Positions 20,201 to 29,023 of a DNA stretch of 64,000 nucleotides are shown piece after piece. The DNA is taken from assembly GCA_965644315.1 (NCBI GenBank), contig CBFFRQ010000073.1, positions 20,092 to 84,091 on the forward strand. Direction: 5' to 3'. The translations under genes and the position numbers were made by a program. The notes beneath the pieces are model-generated. The model searched no databases and was not told where the DNA came from. It worked only from the letters and a program-made list of their open reading frames with translations. This DNA comes from Caecitellus pseudoparvulus. Lineage: Eukaryota > Bigyra: Bicosoecida. Position 1 is the stretch's first letter; every line of letters begins with the position of its first letter.

Positions 20201-21758
20201 TGCTGTGTCGAAGCTCCAACCATTGCTCCGGTACCGCGACGACGGCGTCGTGCCCGCGCATGGGAGGGTGCTTCCGTGGTTCGAGTCACCTGAAGCTGGG
20301 CGCTTCAAGACCTTCCCCGCACACGGCCACACGTGGATCATACAGTGGTGCTTGACCGCAATCAGAAGTGAGGAGAGCATGAAGAGCATGTCCGTCCCTA
20401 CCAGCTATGCTGTTCGGCACTTGGAAGCGCACTGTGGGCTCGCTCACGACGAGACTGTCGTTGCGGAAGCGCGACAGCTGATGAAGTCCAAGGAGTTTCT
20501 TCAAAAGTACAGGACCCAGCTTGTTGGCGATCAAGGCATGTCCGCATTTTACCACGATTTCCCACCCAAAGCTGGGCGGGAGCGCTCTGAGGCGATTTTG
20601 CGCGGAAAGCCCGAAGGCTCATTCCTCATGCGCAACACGTCGGATGACCAGCTCTGCATCAGCTTGCAGGTGAACCAGAATGCTAGACTGTACACACAGC
20701 ACTTGAAGATCCTTCCCACAGTCCTGCCTGCAGATTCACAAGAGCTTCTTCGCGTGTTCAGCCAGCTGCGCTCCAAGTTTGATATGCTGATCAGTCAGGG
20801 GTGGCCGCCACGCGCCACGGAGGGCCCCCTTGCAACGGAGATGGCTGAATTGTTGCAGCATGCAGCCCAAGAAACCATGTACTGCACCCAGCCTCTGTTG
20901 GGCATCCTTGACGAGCATCGCAGACTGGGTCTGGCAACTGTTGACGAAGCCTTCCTCAGCCAGTTCGTGTTCCCGAATGCCGTGTCGCTGGTGCAGCACT
21001 ACATGGAAATGGGCACGCTGCTTTGGCCAGTTGCACCGCAGGCGCAAGTCCCTCAGGTGGATGGTGGCTACACAACTGCGAGCACGATGGCTGAGGTGCG
21101 GGGCAGTGCGTTCCCTCCGCCGGTGCCAGGCAACCCTCCTGGCCCACCCCAAGCCGCGGCCCACTCCAGCCATGGCAGCCAGTTCCGGGCTGATTCCGAG
21201 CCACAATGGGTCCCAACAGGTCCCAGTGCAGCCTCTTCGACGTATGACGCTGCGTATGCCCCCTCAAACTGCCCTGGCTCCTTTCCCGGCCAGCTTCCCC
21301 CCCCCGGCGCAGCAGCACCAGCCGCAACGGGCATGGCCCCGCCGGCGTTCATGTCGACACGGTCACAGGCGCCAAGTCAAGGCACGCGGGGTCCGCCGGC
21401 ATTTGCATCGATGCGTTCACAAGCGCCAGGCCAAGGCATGCGGAGTCCGCCGGCGTTCATGTCGACACGGTCACAAGCGCCAGGCCAAGGCACGCGGGGT
21501 CCACCGGCATTTGCGTCGACAAGGTCGCAAGCGCCAGGCCAAGGCATGCAGGGACAGTTTGGGACGGGAGTGCAGCACCATGCTCACACCGCTGCCTCGA
21601 CGTATGACGCTGGGGGATTCGGGCAGCCGCTGGCAGCGCCAGGGCAGGGCGCTCCGGGCGGCAGCATCCCCTGGCATGGCACAGGCCCAGCTGTCCCATT
21701 TGGGGACCAGTCGAGCACCCAGGAAGACCAGCCGGGATCTCAGTCAATGTTCCGATAA
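17286..21758 (+). CDS. TIR-TIR-NACHT-winged helix-SH2 protein with C-terminal repeats
   Basis: Single long exon; from the ATG at 17286 it encodes 1,490 residues. The frame is open to 16995, so a start at 17007 is possible. Order: a CQGC...CPMC pair (residues 37-62); a TIR-like domain near 85-215 (LTIFLSYGHD, VWFDETSLTSGCDWAREM, CHREVAEA); a second, divergent TIR-like domain from about 302 (PRIFISCDSKAAAVGQYIA), interrupted by a low-complexity insert; a NACHT ATPase with Walker A GPVGTGKT at 607-614, Walker B LVIVMVDGVDL near 709 and sensor LLTCRST; a winged-helix region (VLGATREPMKLQQLAKILG) with a GHTWIIQWCL/YAVRHLEAHC tail; an SH2-like domain from about 1088 (FYHDF, GSFLMRNTSDDQLCISLQV). 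A Pro/Ala/Gln-rich tail includes four 18-residue repeats. The layout is that of a STAND-type receptor or scaffold. TIR NADase activity and phosphotyrosine binding are possible but unproven. No membrane segment is seen. Confidence 0.88.
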   Translation: MDGASVYREPDQGLVFHPAASAGHAPCPAFVDATAVCQGCGFLGGLVFMTGLGVKVCPMCAWAMPAQGAGPSVYLGAFHPTAGGLTIFLSYGHDGLTDVSRHLTRVLKKRGHSVWFDETSLTSGCDWAREMAAGLSNARAAGPRGRVIAMLAQHGFRRKDGMAQGYCHREVAEACQTMPQYLLPIMLEDMEPPACLRSMQAHFFDMRGVLTARASPPHPKASPPWGGGGLTPEEWQAFLTRDPGMITAVNSIVSMLETGHFGPPLVPESLWCEMAAGTGAAAAGAGAAAAAEAAELEGAKEKPRIFISCDSKAAAVGQYIATYLHGADYEVAFDAEVASWGDERGQAFREVRRAYLKSAIFWTAGKTNSWGAYKARRDELLGAASAEARGGGGDPTPTGVSGSPLAADDADDTGAAVRQGSTKACEAPVTKPGKCLFIMTRDSVLRSEAPGSNKSGQCKDEFDLAFSKGISFIPLKAEECTAPLSIVGLQYLSLSRAVERDAAGALVVKEEAFAAVLPQILKGLTGSLASEGEQLVKSNRIRRGLQPCDYKAYLEQCLGRMFFPPPSCVSRAEEWLAAASARAKSVVASSTSSASILRGASVMVVQGPVGTGKTAFVRHLADEWGAVRAQHIAAEGDDAKLSALRAISSIAYQLTRAFPSLTEMLLKDSFLEKRLPTLTARRWFKDLFIEKLQQAVVWEPLGEGKEPPLVIVMVDGVDLMVDADSEDKVNTFLECLMQFAEDMPANVAFLLTCRSTSYCDPHFGTLESLLARLHTKGAATSMLPMMDPAGASEREDCIRKYLRDALPKAVPPPAPTDGGGLALGSHGTPTPDPLSRQEQGSSLTRERRQSSVLAELGVGASSMLEADGPWASQVAKATDCIVQRSEGVFLYAVQIIRDLKSGTNLSLSRPEDFPWGLQNMHRVLLTQAFKPEDKLSETLSGKVLAVLGATREPMKLQQLAKILGTKLSDVDHAVSKLQPLLRYRDDGVVPAHGRVLPWFESPEAGRFKTFPAHGHTWIIQWCLTAIRSEESMKSMSVPTSYAVRHLEAHCGLAHDETVVAEARQLMKSKEFLQKYRTQLVGDQGMSAFYHDFPPKAGRERSEAILRGKPEGSFLMRNTSDDQLCISLQVNQNARLYTQHLKILPTVLPADSQELLRVFSQLRSKFDMLISQGWPPRATEGPLATEMAELLQHAAQETMYCTQPLLGILDEHRRLGLATVDEAFLSQFVFPNAVSLVQHYMEMGTLLWPVAPQAQVPQVDGGYTTASTMAEVRGSAFPPPVPGNPPGPPQAAAHSSHGSQFRADSEPQWVPTGPSAASSTYDAAYAPSNCPGSFPGQLPPPGAAAPAATGMAPPAFMSTRSQAPSQGTRGPPAFASMRSQAPGQGMRSPPAFMSTRSQAPGQGTRGPPAFASTRSQAPGQGMQGQFGTGVQHHAHTAASTYDAGGFGQPLAAPGQGAPGGSIPWHGTGPAVPFGDQSSTQEDQPGSQSMFR
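21339..21554 (+). repeat. Four tandem 54-bp coding repeats (18 residues each)
   Basis: In-frame repeats of consensus PPAFxSxRSQAPGQGxRG. Copies 1 and 3 are nearly identical (M-S-T, G-T-R), as are copies 2 and 4 (A-S, G-M), suggesting a duplicated 108-bp pair. They lie in the disordered tail of the TIR-NACHT-SH2 protein. The flanks also repeat AAS(S)TYDA. Confidence 0.93.
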
Positions 21759-21953
21759 AATTGAACCTTCCTGTCTCACTGTTGCACACAAGTCACGCGC
21801 CCCCAAGCTTCTGCTTGACCTGCCTTGTGTCCGACGCCAGGCTGTGCCGTCGATTCAATCGCACGCCAGCGGGGAGCACAGCTGGTCAGTGGGGGCGTAT
21901 TGCCCGCCCAGGATTTGCACGTAGGACCTGGATCCTTGGTTGCGGTTTGCCAC

Positions 21954-23351
21954 ATGGCTGCCGGGCAGTCGGACGGCGACCATGAAGCCTTATTGCAAGA
22001 GGTGGCAGCAGTCCTTGCGGAAATTGGGACAGACTCGGCAAGTGGGGCGCAGGCATCCGTGACTGGAGAGGGCACAGCAGAGCAAGGGCAGCACCAAGGC
22101 GACACTGAAGGTGAAGACGGCAGCGCGTGCCCCGATTGGATGGGCCGCGCTCTGAAAGCAGAGGCTCAGGTGTCGTTGCTACAAGACCAAGCGTCAGCGG
22201 TCCGAGACTCGGTTCGTGACTTGGGTCGTCAGACTCGTGTGGCTTGCATTTCTGTGACTTGAGCCTCGGCCCCTTCGCAGTTCCGGCAGGAAAAACTTCA
22301 CCTCGAGGGGCAGATCGAAAGCTTGCGAGACCAGGTCGAGATGCGAGAAAGCGACCTGGACCAGGCGTTCGCAACGCTGCTGCAGGCGGACGCAGAGCTA
22401 CTGCGGTTGGCATCAGAGGCAGGCGAGCGAGCTGGGGGGGCAGGGGGCACCGCCGACGACGAAGCCATCCAGCAGCTGGAGAAAGATCTGGAAGCTGCGC
22501 GGTGGAAGGCAGACAACCTGGAGCGGCAGCTGGACAGCGCCCACTTCGAGCTGACCCGCCTGCGGGGAGAGGAGATGGCGTCGCCCACGGCAGCAGACTC
22601 CGCCGCCCCTTCGCGCTCGGACCTGGAGCGCATGGCCCACACTCTGACCCTTGCCGAGCTGAGGGAGCACTACGTGCGCCTGCAGCTGGAGGTGGCTGGC
22701 TCTCGCAGCACCTTCGCCGAGAAGGACGCGGAGATCAAAGACCGCACAGAGGCACTGGTGAAGGCCAAGACGGAGCTGGCCCAGCTGCGCACCGAGGTGG
22801 GCAGCGTGGAGGCCGTGATCGAAGAGAACGAGCAGCTGCGCGCCATGCTGCTGGACACCAAGGCAGCTGCGGAGGAGGCCGCCCGCAGGCGGCCGTCAGC
22901 TGCGACACCCCCCAAGGGCAAGGTTTCCGGGCGAGGCAGTGGGGCAGGCCTGGCGGGCTCCTCTGCCTCCATCTCAGCGGAGAAGGGCGTGAGCTCCAAC
23001 CCCCTCGCGTGGTTCTCCAGCTTTCTCGGGGGGGGGGCTGACAGCGACCCGCCTCGCACGCGCCGCCCCACGGTGTTTGGCGGGGCGGGCGCCGACGGCA
23101 GCGAGAGCCTCGAGGCTGAGCCACGCCGGCGCAGCACAGTGCGGGCGTCGCCACGCCCCACCCCGCCGCCATCGCCGGGACCAGAGGACGAGGGCTGGGG
23201 CGGGGAGGGGGCCGCGCCTCCCATGGCACCCCTGCCCGCCACCGCCGTGCCAGGCACAATCTCCAGCCCGGCTCACACAGAGGGCATGCCGGGTGCCGAG
23301 CATAGCAAGCCAGATGCAGGCGAGTTCTCCGACTCCGCTTCAGACAGCTGA
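21954..23351 (+). CDS. Coiled-coil protein of unknown function
   Basis: Two exons, 21954-22238 and 22281-23351, giving 451 residues. The 42-nt intron (GTGGCT...CGCAG) joins two halves of one coiled coil: SAVRDSVRDLGRQTR + FRQEKLHLEGQIESL. Residues of roughly 65-290 form heptad-rich helices (EKDLEAARWKADNLERQLDS; EKDAEIKDRTEALVKAKTEL; EENEQLRAMLLDTKAAAEEA). The remaining C-terminal third is Gly/Ser/Pro-rich and ends with an acidic SDSASDS. Length and layout suggest a golgin-like or cytoskeletal tether, but no diagnostic GRIP, GRAB or other domain is seen, so none is assigned. The gene lies 195 bp after the TIR-NACHT gene in the same orientation. Its stop is 4 bp from the stop of dolichol kinase on the other strand. 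Confidence 0.75.
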
Positions 23352-23355
23352 CACG

Positions 23356-25058
23356 TCAATGCACTTGCGCACCCCGCGTGAGGAAGGCAGTGCAGATGCA
23401 CCACACCATGGGCATGGCCAGGTTGTCCATCACACCCACGAACGTCTCCACACCAGAGCACAGCACGGACGTGACCACCACTGCACCTGCCAGGGGGTCG
23501 GAGGGCCCAAGCTGCGACAGGTGCTCGCCCACCACGCCCAGCGCCAACCAGACCACCTCCACGGCACTGCCGCCCTGTGCCGCCGCTCGCGCGCCTGCCT
23601 CCAGACCCCGAGCAGCCGCCACGCAGCCCAGTCCACACAGCAGCATGGACAGGGCTCCGGCAGCGCTGCCTTCCACAGTCTTGCGCGAGCCTGGCCAGGG
23701 CAGGCGCCCAGCCATGCGCCCCACCACAGCCGCTGCCGTGTCTCCGATGCCCACCGTCAGCACACCGCCCAGCGCGAACAGCAGGGTGGACCGCCCCGCC
23801 AACTCCTCATCTGCAGTCTCGCCCAGGACAGCCAGCCACACAGGCATCGCACAGCCCAGCAGGAGGTACACGTGGGTCAGGATGAGCACGCCTTCATCCC
23901 GCTCGTCTGTGAACTGCACCATGTACGTGTGCAGCGCCTGCCCCACACCTGGTGCACGCACGGCCCTCAGGCCATCCAGCACCAGCAGCAGCAAGGTCGC
24001 CCCCGCCAAGGCCAGGGCCAGGAAGCGCAGGTCCAGGGCAATGCCGGGCAGGAACATGGCCACTGCGGCGATGTGGAAGGCCTTGCGAATGACGATTTGC
24101 GGCAGCGCGCCTGACTTGGGCTGGTACCGTACTGACGACAGCAGCAGGGCGAGACAGGCGGCCCACCAAAGGAGCAGTGCCTGGCGCCGCCGCGTGCCCA
24201 CCACCAGCATGGCAACCCACACGACCCCATTCCCACGAACCTCCCACGACACGGCGAGGGCCAGACTCAGGAGCGCCAAGAGCCCAGTGGATACCAGCGC
24301 CACCCCAGCCAGCACTCGAAACGTGAAGTCTTGGGCGGCAGACACGGCAACAGAGTTGTGGGGTGCGGCTTTAGCCTGGGACAGGGTGAGGCCTGCGTGG
24401 TTGCGCCCCAAGTGCACGAGGAACGGGAGGCTCAGACAAAACGCCCCTGCGGCATGCAGGAGCATGAGGCGCAGGGTCTGGCAAGCCAGGCGAGCAGGCA
24501 AGTACGCTGCCGTAGCAGGCTCTGGCCAGCTGAGGAAGCGCTTCGCCAACTCGCCGATGGGGCTCCACGAGAGGTGAAGGGCGAGTATGCCAGGTGCCAA
24601 GCTGGAAGCCGTGGCTGCAGCAAACTGCTGCAGCAGAGTCGCTTCCCTCCACGTGACGGCTGGCGTCAAGACTTGTCTGGAGACGAGCCGTGAGACCACT
24701 GCTGAGGCAAGCCACGCGGCGGTGAACTGCCCGGCAGCTACTGTATGTCCTGTGCAGCAGGATTCGCAGAAGATTACACAACAAAGCTGGGGACCGCTGC
24801 TCAGCACTGGTGCTCACCTCTGCTCAGCGAAAGAAGCGCAGCACAAAAGTAGCAGCCTGCGGAAATTGCTTCCCTCCACACATCCGTAGTGCGCGACTGG
24901 CTTAGAAGGCTACATAGAAACAGAGAGACGATGTGCGGGACTAATGACTGAAGGGGTGATACTTCATCTTGCACCAAGGGACTTGTCGGAAGGCAAGCGA
25001 GGATCCCGGGCACCAGCAACGCAGACGCAAGGCGGTCCAGCACGAGGCTGGTCTGCAT
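23356..25058 (-). CDS. DOLK: Dolichol kinase
   Basis: Two exons on the minus strand: 25058-24818 and 24749-23356, with a 68-nt GTGAGC intron; 544 residues. The longer downstream frame alone has no ATG start, and adding the first exon supplies one (MQTSLVLDRLASALLVPGIL). At least a dozen hydrophobic segments are visible. The C-terminal catalytic region carries RKAFHIAAVAMFLPG, a cytosolic loop DERDEG, and the CTP-binding signature GIGDTAAAVVGRMAG followed by GSRKTVEGSAAG, typical of the SEC59/DOLK family. The enzyme phosphorylates dolichol with CTP in the ER membrane, providing the lipid carrier for N-glycans, mannosylation and GPI anchors. Substrate supply depends on the mevalonate pathway, whose key reductase is encoded 20 kb away. 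Confidence 0.93.
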
Positions 25059-25226
25059 CGTGCCGCTCTACGTTCCCCACGAGAGACGAATTGTGCAAGC
25101 AACGCGCAGGGGAACCAGGTACCCTACGAAATCACGCAATGCCCTCAGTGCTTTGCGCAAGGGCACGTTGCAAGTCCGTTTTCATTGTGTTTTGTAGGGC
25201 AGGGGGTAAGGCACCTGATTGCTGCC

Positions 25227-26731
25227 TCACAGCTTGGCTTGCTGCGCTGCGCGAGCAGTGTCCAGCACCTTGCCAAGCTTCATGGCCAGTGCCATGTTCC
25301 CCTTCAGCTTCAACTTGCCTCGCATGAAAGCCTGCTGGGCATTCAGCGTGCCAGCTCCTAACTGCACCATGACGCTGTCAGGCACGCACACAGTCAGCGC
25401 TGCCTTGGTACTGCCGGCCTGCTCCCCCTCGTACTCCACAGCCGCCGGCGCATTCTTGAACTGCGCAAGCCAGTGAGCTGTGCCTCCATCTGGTCCATCT
25501 GTCACAGAGAAGCGGATGATCGCACCCACTTGCAGCACCGTCTCTTGCTCAGCGCCAGCGGCGCCGGCGGCCAGCGCCTCAAATACCGCATCACTGGCAA
25601 AGCCAGGGCCTGCTGGCACAGGCGGTGCATCTGGCTCAGACATGTGCTGCATGATCAGACCGAACACTTCTTGGTTGCTTTCCGGGTGGTCTGCCTCGGC
25701 GAAGTCCGTGATGGCCTTCCACGACTCGCTGACCGTTTCCGGAGAGTACTTGTTCCACACGTCACAGGCCTGGGCTGGTGTCATGGACAGTGCGGGGGGG
25801 GACGCCGTGCCGGACGCTGCTGCGACACCTGTTGGCAGCCGTGAGAAGGCGCCTTTGCTGCGTTCCCAGCGGAGCTTGGCCACCCACCCGGCTCCCAGCT
25901 CAAACACCCCGCCGTTCTCCTCGCAGCTCTCATGTGCCAGGAAAGCCACGGCCGGCGCGGCGTACTCAGGCTTGAGCGACGCCAGTAGCTCGGCTGGAAG
26001 GACCGTCTCTGTCATCCTGCTGGCGGCGATGGGGGCGACGCAGTTGACGTGAATGTTCCGCCGCCCGCCCTCCAGCGCCAGGACGTTGGTGAGCCCCACC
26101 ACAGCCAGCTTGGCAGCAGAGTAGTTTGCCTGCCCAAAGTTGCCGTACAGCCCTGCTGCAGAAGAGACGAAGATGACGCGGCCGTACCTCGCCTCCCGCA
26201 TGTGGTTCCAGGCAGCACGCGTGACGCTGTATGCGCCGCGGAGGTGCACGGCCAGGACCGACTCCCACTGTGCCTTGCTCATCTTTTGGAAGCTGCCATC
26301 CCGCAAGATGCCCGCATTGTTGATGAGAATGTCCACCTTCCCGAAGGCTTTCAACGCGGTCTCCACCACTGCCTCGCCTCGTACCACATCATTGTAGTCA
26401 GCCACTGCCTCGCCACCAGCAGCTTTGATTTCAGCGACCACAGCGTCTGCTGGGCGCCCTGAGGAGCCAGATCCATCTAGAGCCCCACCAACATCGTTCA
26501 CAACTACCTGTGATGCACAGGCACGCCAGAGCCCATGCGTGAGCCGCTCAAGGGGCGCCACAGTAGTGGTGGGCTTGAGGCAGTGCACCAGCACACCACG
26601 CCGAGCAGCCAACGCACCTTGGCGCCACGGGAAGCCAGCAGCAGCGCGTATGCACGACCCAGTCCGTTTCCAGCTCCGGTGACAATGGCCACCCTCCCGT
26701 CAAACCTGAGCTGCTTCGGGCTGCTGGCCAT
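25227..26731 (-). CDS. Peroxisomal short-chain dehydrogenase fused to an SCP2 domain
   Basis: Two exons on the minus strand: 26731-26618 and 26507-25227, joined by a 110-nt GTGCGT intron; 464 residues. Residues 1-290 form a short-chain dehydrogenase of the (3R)-hydroxyacyl-CoA dehydrogenase type: [29 protein letters not shown], active-site YSAAK, and [12 protein letters not shown]. The last roughly 110 residues are an SCP2 sterol-carrier domain (FTVTDG-like core, [48 protein letters not shown]). It ends in AKL, a canonical PTS1 peroxisomal signal. Multifunctional enzyme 2 normally has a hydratase-2 (hot-dog) domain between these two parts; that domain is absent here. Peroxisomal beta-oxidation is the likely role. 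Confidence 0.92.
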
Positions 26732-27136
26732 GGCACCTGCGATCCACACGGCCGGCCTTGCGTAATGCTTGAAAGCAATGGTGCCTGCCCAGCCTGGCAA
26801 GGCGCATACAAAGCTCTGACTGGATGCCCAACCGTTCAAGAATGGGCTTGTAGCATAGCTTGGGATTTGGAGAATGGCGTGCTATGTAGAGGGGGGAGTG
26901 TTGTAGATGTGGAGCGTACCCTGTCGTGTCGCAGTCCTTCTATCTCTAGCAGACACTGTCAAACAACAAAAGTATGCTACAACAAGGAACCCCACTATTT
27001 GCATCCCAAACTCTCATTGCCCTTCGCCTCGTTCTTCCGCTTTCTGTGAAGAGGCGCAGAGGCTCGGTTTGGCCGGCGTTTCGGCGTCGTTTCGCCATTG
27101 CTCCCCTTGCTGGAGACGCTGCTTGTGCTTCGCAAG
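26732..27136. promoter_or_regulatory. Divergent intergenic region, 405 bp
   Basis: Lies between the SDR-SCP2 gene (minus) and COQ8 (plus). It is less GC-rich than the flanking coding DNA, especially 26840-27010. No RNA gene or repeat is recognised. Confidence 0.45.
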
Positions 27137-29023
27137 ATGCAGGTCCATGTTCAAGATGCAGTAGCAGTTCTGCGAGGGGTTTCGTTGGTTGCACGGAGTT
27201 TCATTGGCAGGGCGGCTCCTTCCCTGCACGTTGCGCCCAGCAATCTATTGAAGGCGCAGCATGACGTCATCCGTGGGGCCAGACCCTCGTCAGCGCCGTC
27301 TTCCGATCGCAGCACGAGCGTGGCGCCGGTTCCCAAAGCAGCCAGACCATCGCTAAGAGACCGTGCTCGAGCTCCTAGAGTGCAGCCCTCCTCCCCGCTG
27401 GAACTTTCGTCCGCGAGGCAGCTGCAAGAGAAATACGTGCCTGCCTCCAGAATCCAACGTGCCGTGGGCTTTGCCGGCATGGCAGCGGGCGTCGTCGGCA
27501 GCACCTTATCATCACTTGTCAGCAGTACCTCCACGGAGGCGCCAGTGGCCCAGCGCCAATCTCCTGGCGGACCTGGCACCGCCGTCCCCAGCCTGTTGCC
27601 TGCCCGGCTGCAAGCGGCGCTGTTGTCCGAGGAGAACGCCGAGCGCATGGCTGAGGAGCTGTGCCGCATGCGTGGCGCGGCGTTGAAACTGGCACAGATG
27701 ATCTCCATACAAGATGAGCGGCAGGTGCCCCCCGTGCTAGCTGCTGCGCTGGATCGTGTGCGCGCCGCAGCGCACGTGATGCCGACGCAGCAACTCGAGT
27801 CCACGATGCAAGGCGAGCTCGGCGGCGCATGGCGGGAGACATTCGCGGAGTTCGATGACAAGCCTTTTGCTGCTGCCTCCATTGGGCAGGTGCATGCGGG
27901 TCTGCTGGTCGATGGGCGTCACACAGTCAGCAAGGTGCAGTACCCTGGCGTGGCAGACAGCATTGACTCAGACATTCGCAACGTGACGTCCCTGCTTACC
28001 ATGACGCAAGCCCTGCCTCGTGGCCTGTTCTTGGAACACGCCATTGACACCCTGCGCGAGGAGCTGGCGGAAGAGTGCGATTTTGAACTGGAGGCGTCCA
28101 AGCAAGAGTCGTTCACGCGCATGATGGCGCAGGCGAACGCCATCGCGCCCTCTGCCGGACAAGCAGGCTTGCAGGGGTTCCCAGATGGGACCCTCTTTGA
28201 TCTCAAGCTGCCAGCAGCGCCCTTCAAGTTGGAGGTGGCAGTTCCCGACCTGCCGTTGCTGCACGTGCCGCAGGTGGTCTCTGCTGCCTCCTCCAGGGGA
28301 GTGCTCACGACTACATTTGCCCCAGGAAAGGCCATCGATCACGTGGTGCACCAGCCCCAGCACGTGCGAGACGCTGTGGGTACAGCTCTCTTGGCATCTG
28401 TCATGCAGCAGCTGTTTCAATTCCGGTCGATGCAGACTGACCCCAACTGGGGCAACTACTTGTACGATGATCACAGCAACGTCCTCACGCTCATCGACTT
28501 TGGCGCTCTGCAGAGTTTTGACGACACCTTCGTCGACAGCTACCGCGATCTCGTCTGGGCAGCTGCGAACGGAGACCGAGACGCCATGCTGCGCACTTCC
28601 ACGCAGCTGGGTTTCCTGACGGGTCACGAGGATCGCGCCACGGTCGAGGCATCCCTCGCAGCCGGGCTCCTCGTCGGCGAGCCGTTCGCGGCGGCCCCTG
28701 GCTTTCGCGACCTGCCACATGGCAGCATTGAGCGCTATGCGCCACAGTTTGCATTCGACTTCGCCTCTTGCGACATGACGCTTCGCGTGGCCGAGTTTGC
28801 TGAAACCATGGCCAGGGGCCGCCTGGCCCCCCCTCCTCCCCAGGCATACTCCTTGCACAGGGTGTTGTCTGGGGCATTCCTCACATGTATGAAGTTGCGA
28901 GCACGGGTTCCAGCCCGCGCGCTCCTGGAAGACCTGCTGCACGGCACCCCCTCCGACCGCCCTGACATCACAAGCGATGTGGACCCAGCTCGCCCCCCCC
29001 AGCCGAAGCAGCCGAGAGAGTAG
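27137..29023 (+). CDS. COQ8: Atypical kinase COQ8/ADCK3, mitochondrial
   Basis: Single exon of 628 residues from the ATG at 27137. The N-terminus (MQVHVQDAVAVLRGVSLVAR) is basic, hydrophobic and lacks acidic runs, as in a mitochondrial presequence. UbiB/ADCK landmarks: KLAQMISIQDE near residue 184 in place of the usual KxGQ motif; the Ala-rich loop AAASIGQVH; ATP-contact Lys in SKVQYPGVADSID; LREELAEECDFELEA; QTDPNWGNYLYDD; and the metal-binding LIDFGAL. The family supports coenzyme Q biosynthesis on the matrix face of the inner membrane through ATPase activity rather than protein phosphorylation. The Gly-to-Ala change within KxGQ deserves attention because that motif restrains kinase activity. 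About 40 C-terminal residues are Pro-rich and variable. Confidence 0.93.
   Translation: MQVHVQDAVAVLRGVSLVARSFIGRAAPSLHVAPSNLLKAQHDVIRGARPSSAPSSDRSTSVAPVPKAARPSLRDRARAPRVQPSSPLELSSARQLQEKYVPASRIQRAVGFAGMAAGVVGSTLSSLVSSTSTEAPVAQRQSPGGPGTAVPSLLPARLQAALLSEENAERMAEELCRMRGAALKLAQMISIQDERQVPPVLAAALDRVRAAAHVMPTQQLESTMQGELGGAWRETFAEFDDKPFAAASIGQVHAGLLVDGRHTVSKVQYPGVADSIDSDIRNVTSLLTMTQALPRGLFLEHAIDTLREELAEECDFELEASKQESFTRMMAQANAIAPSAGQAGLQGFPDGTLFDLKLPAAPFKLEVAVPDLPLLHVPQVVSAASSRGVLTTTFAPGKAIDHVVHQPQHVRDAVGTALLASVMQQLFQFRSMQTDPNWGNYLYDDHSNVLTLIDFGALQSFDDTFVDSYRDLVWAAANGDRDAMLRTSTQLGFLTGHEDRATVEASLAAGLLVGEPFAAAPGFRDLPHGSIERYAPQFAFDFASCDMTLRVAEFAETMARGRLAPPPPQAYSLHRVLSGAFLTCMKLRARVPARALLEDLLHGTPSDRPDITSDVDPARPPQPKQPRE

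Noticed and set aside
23378-24577. 399-codon plus frame opposite dolichol kinase
   Set aside because: Low-complexity Ser/Ala/Arg/Thr sequence without motifs; dolichol kinase on the other strand has the CTP-binding signature.
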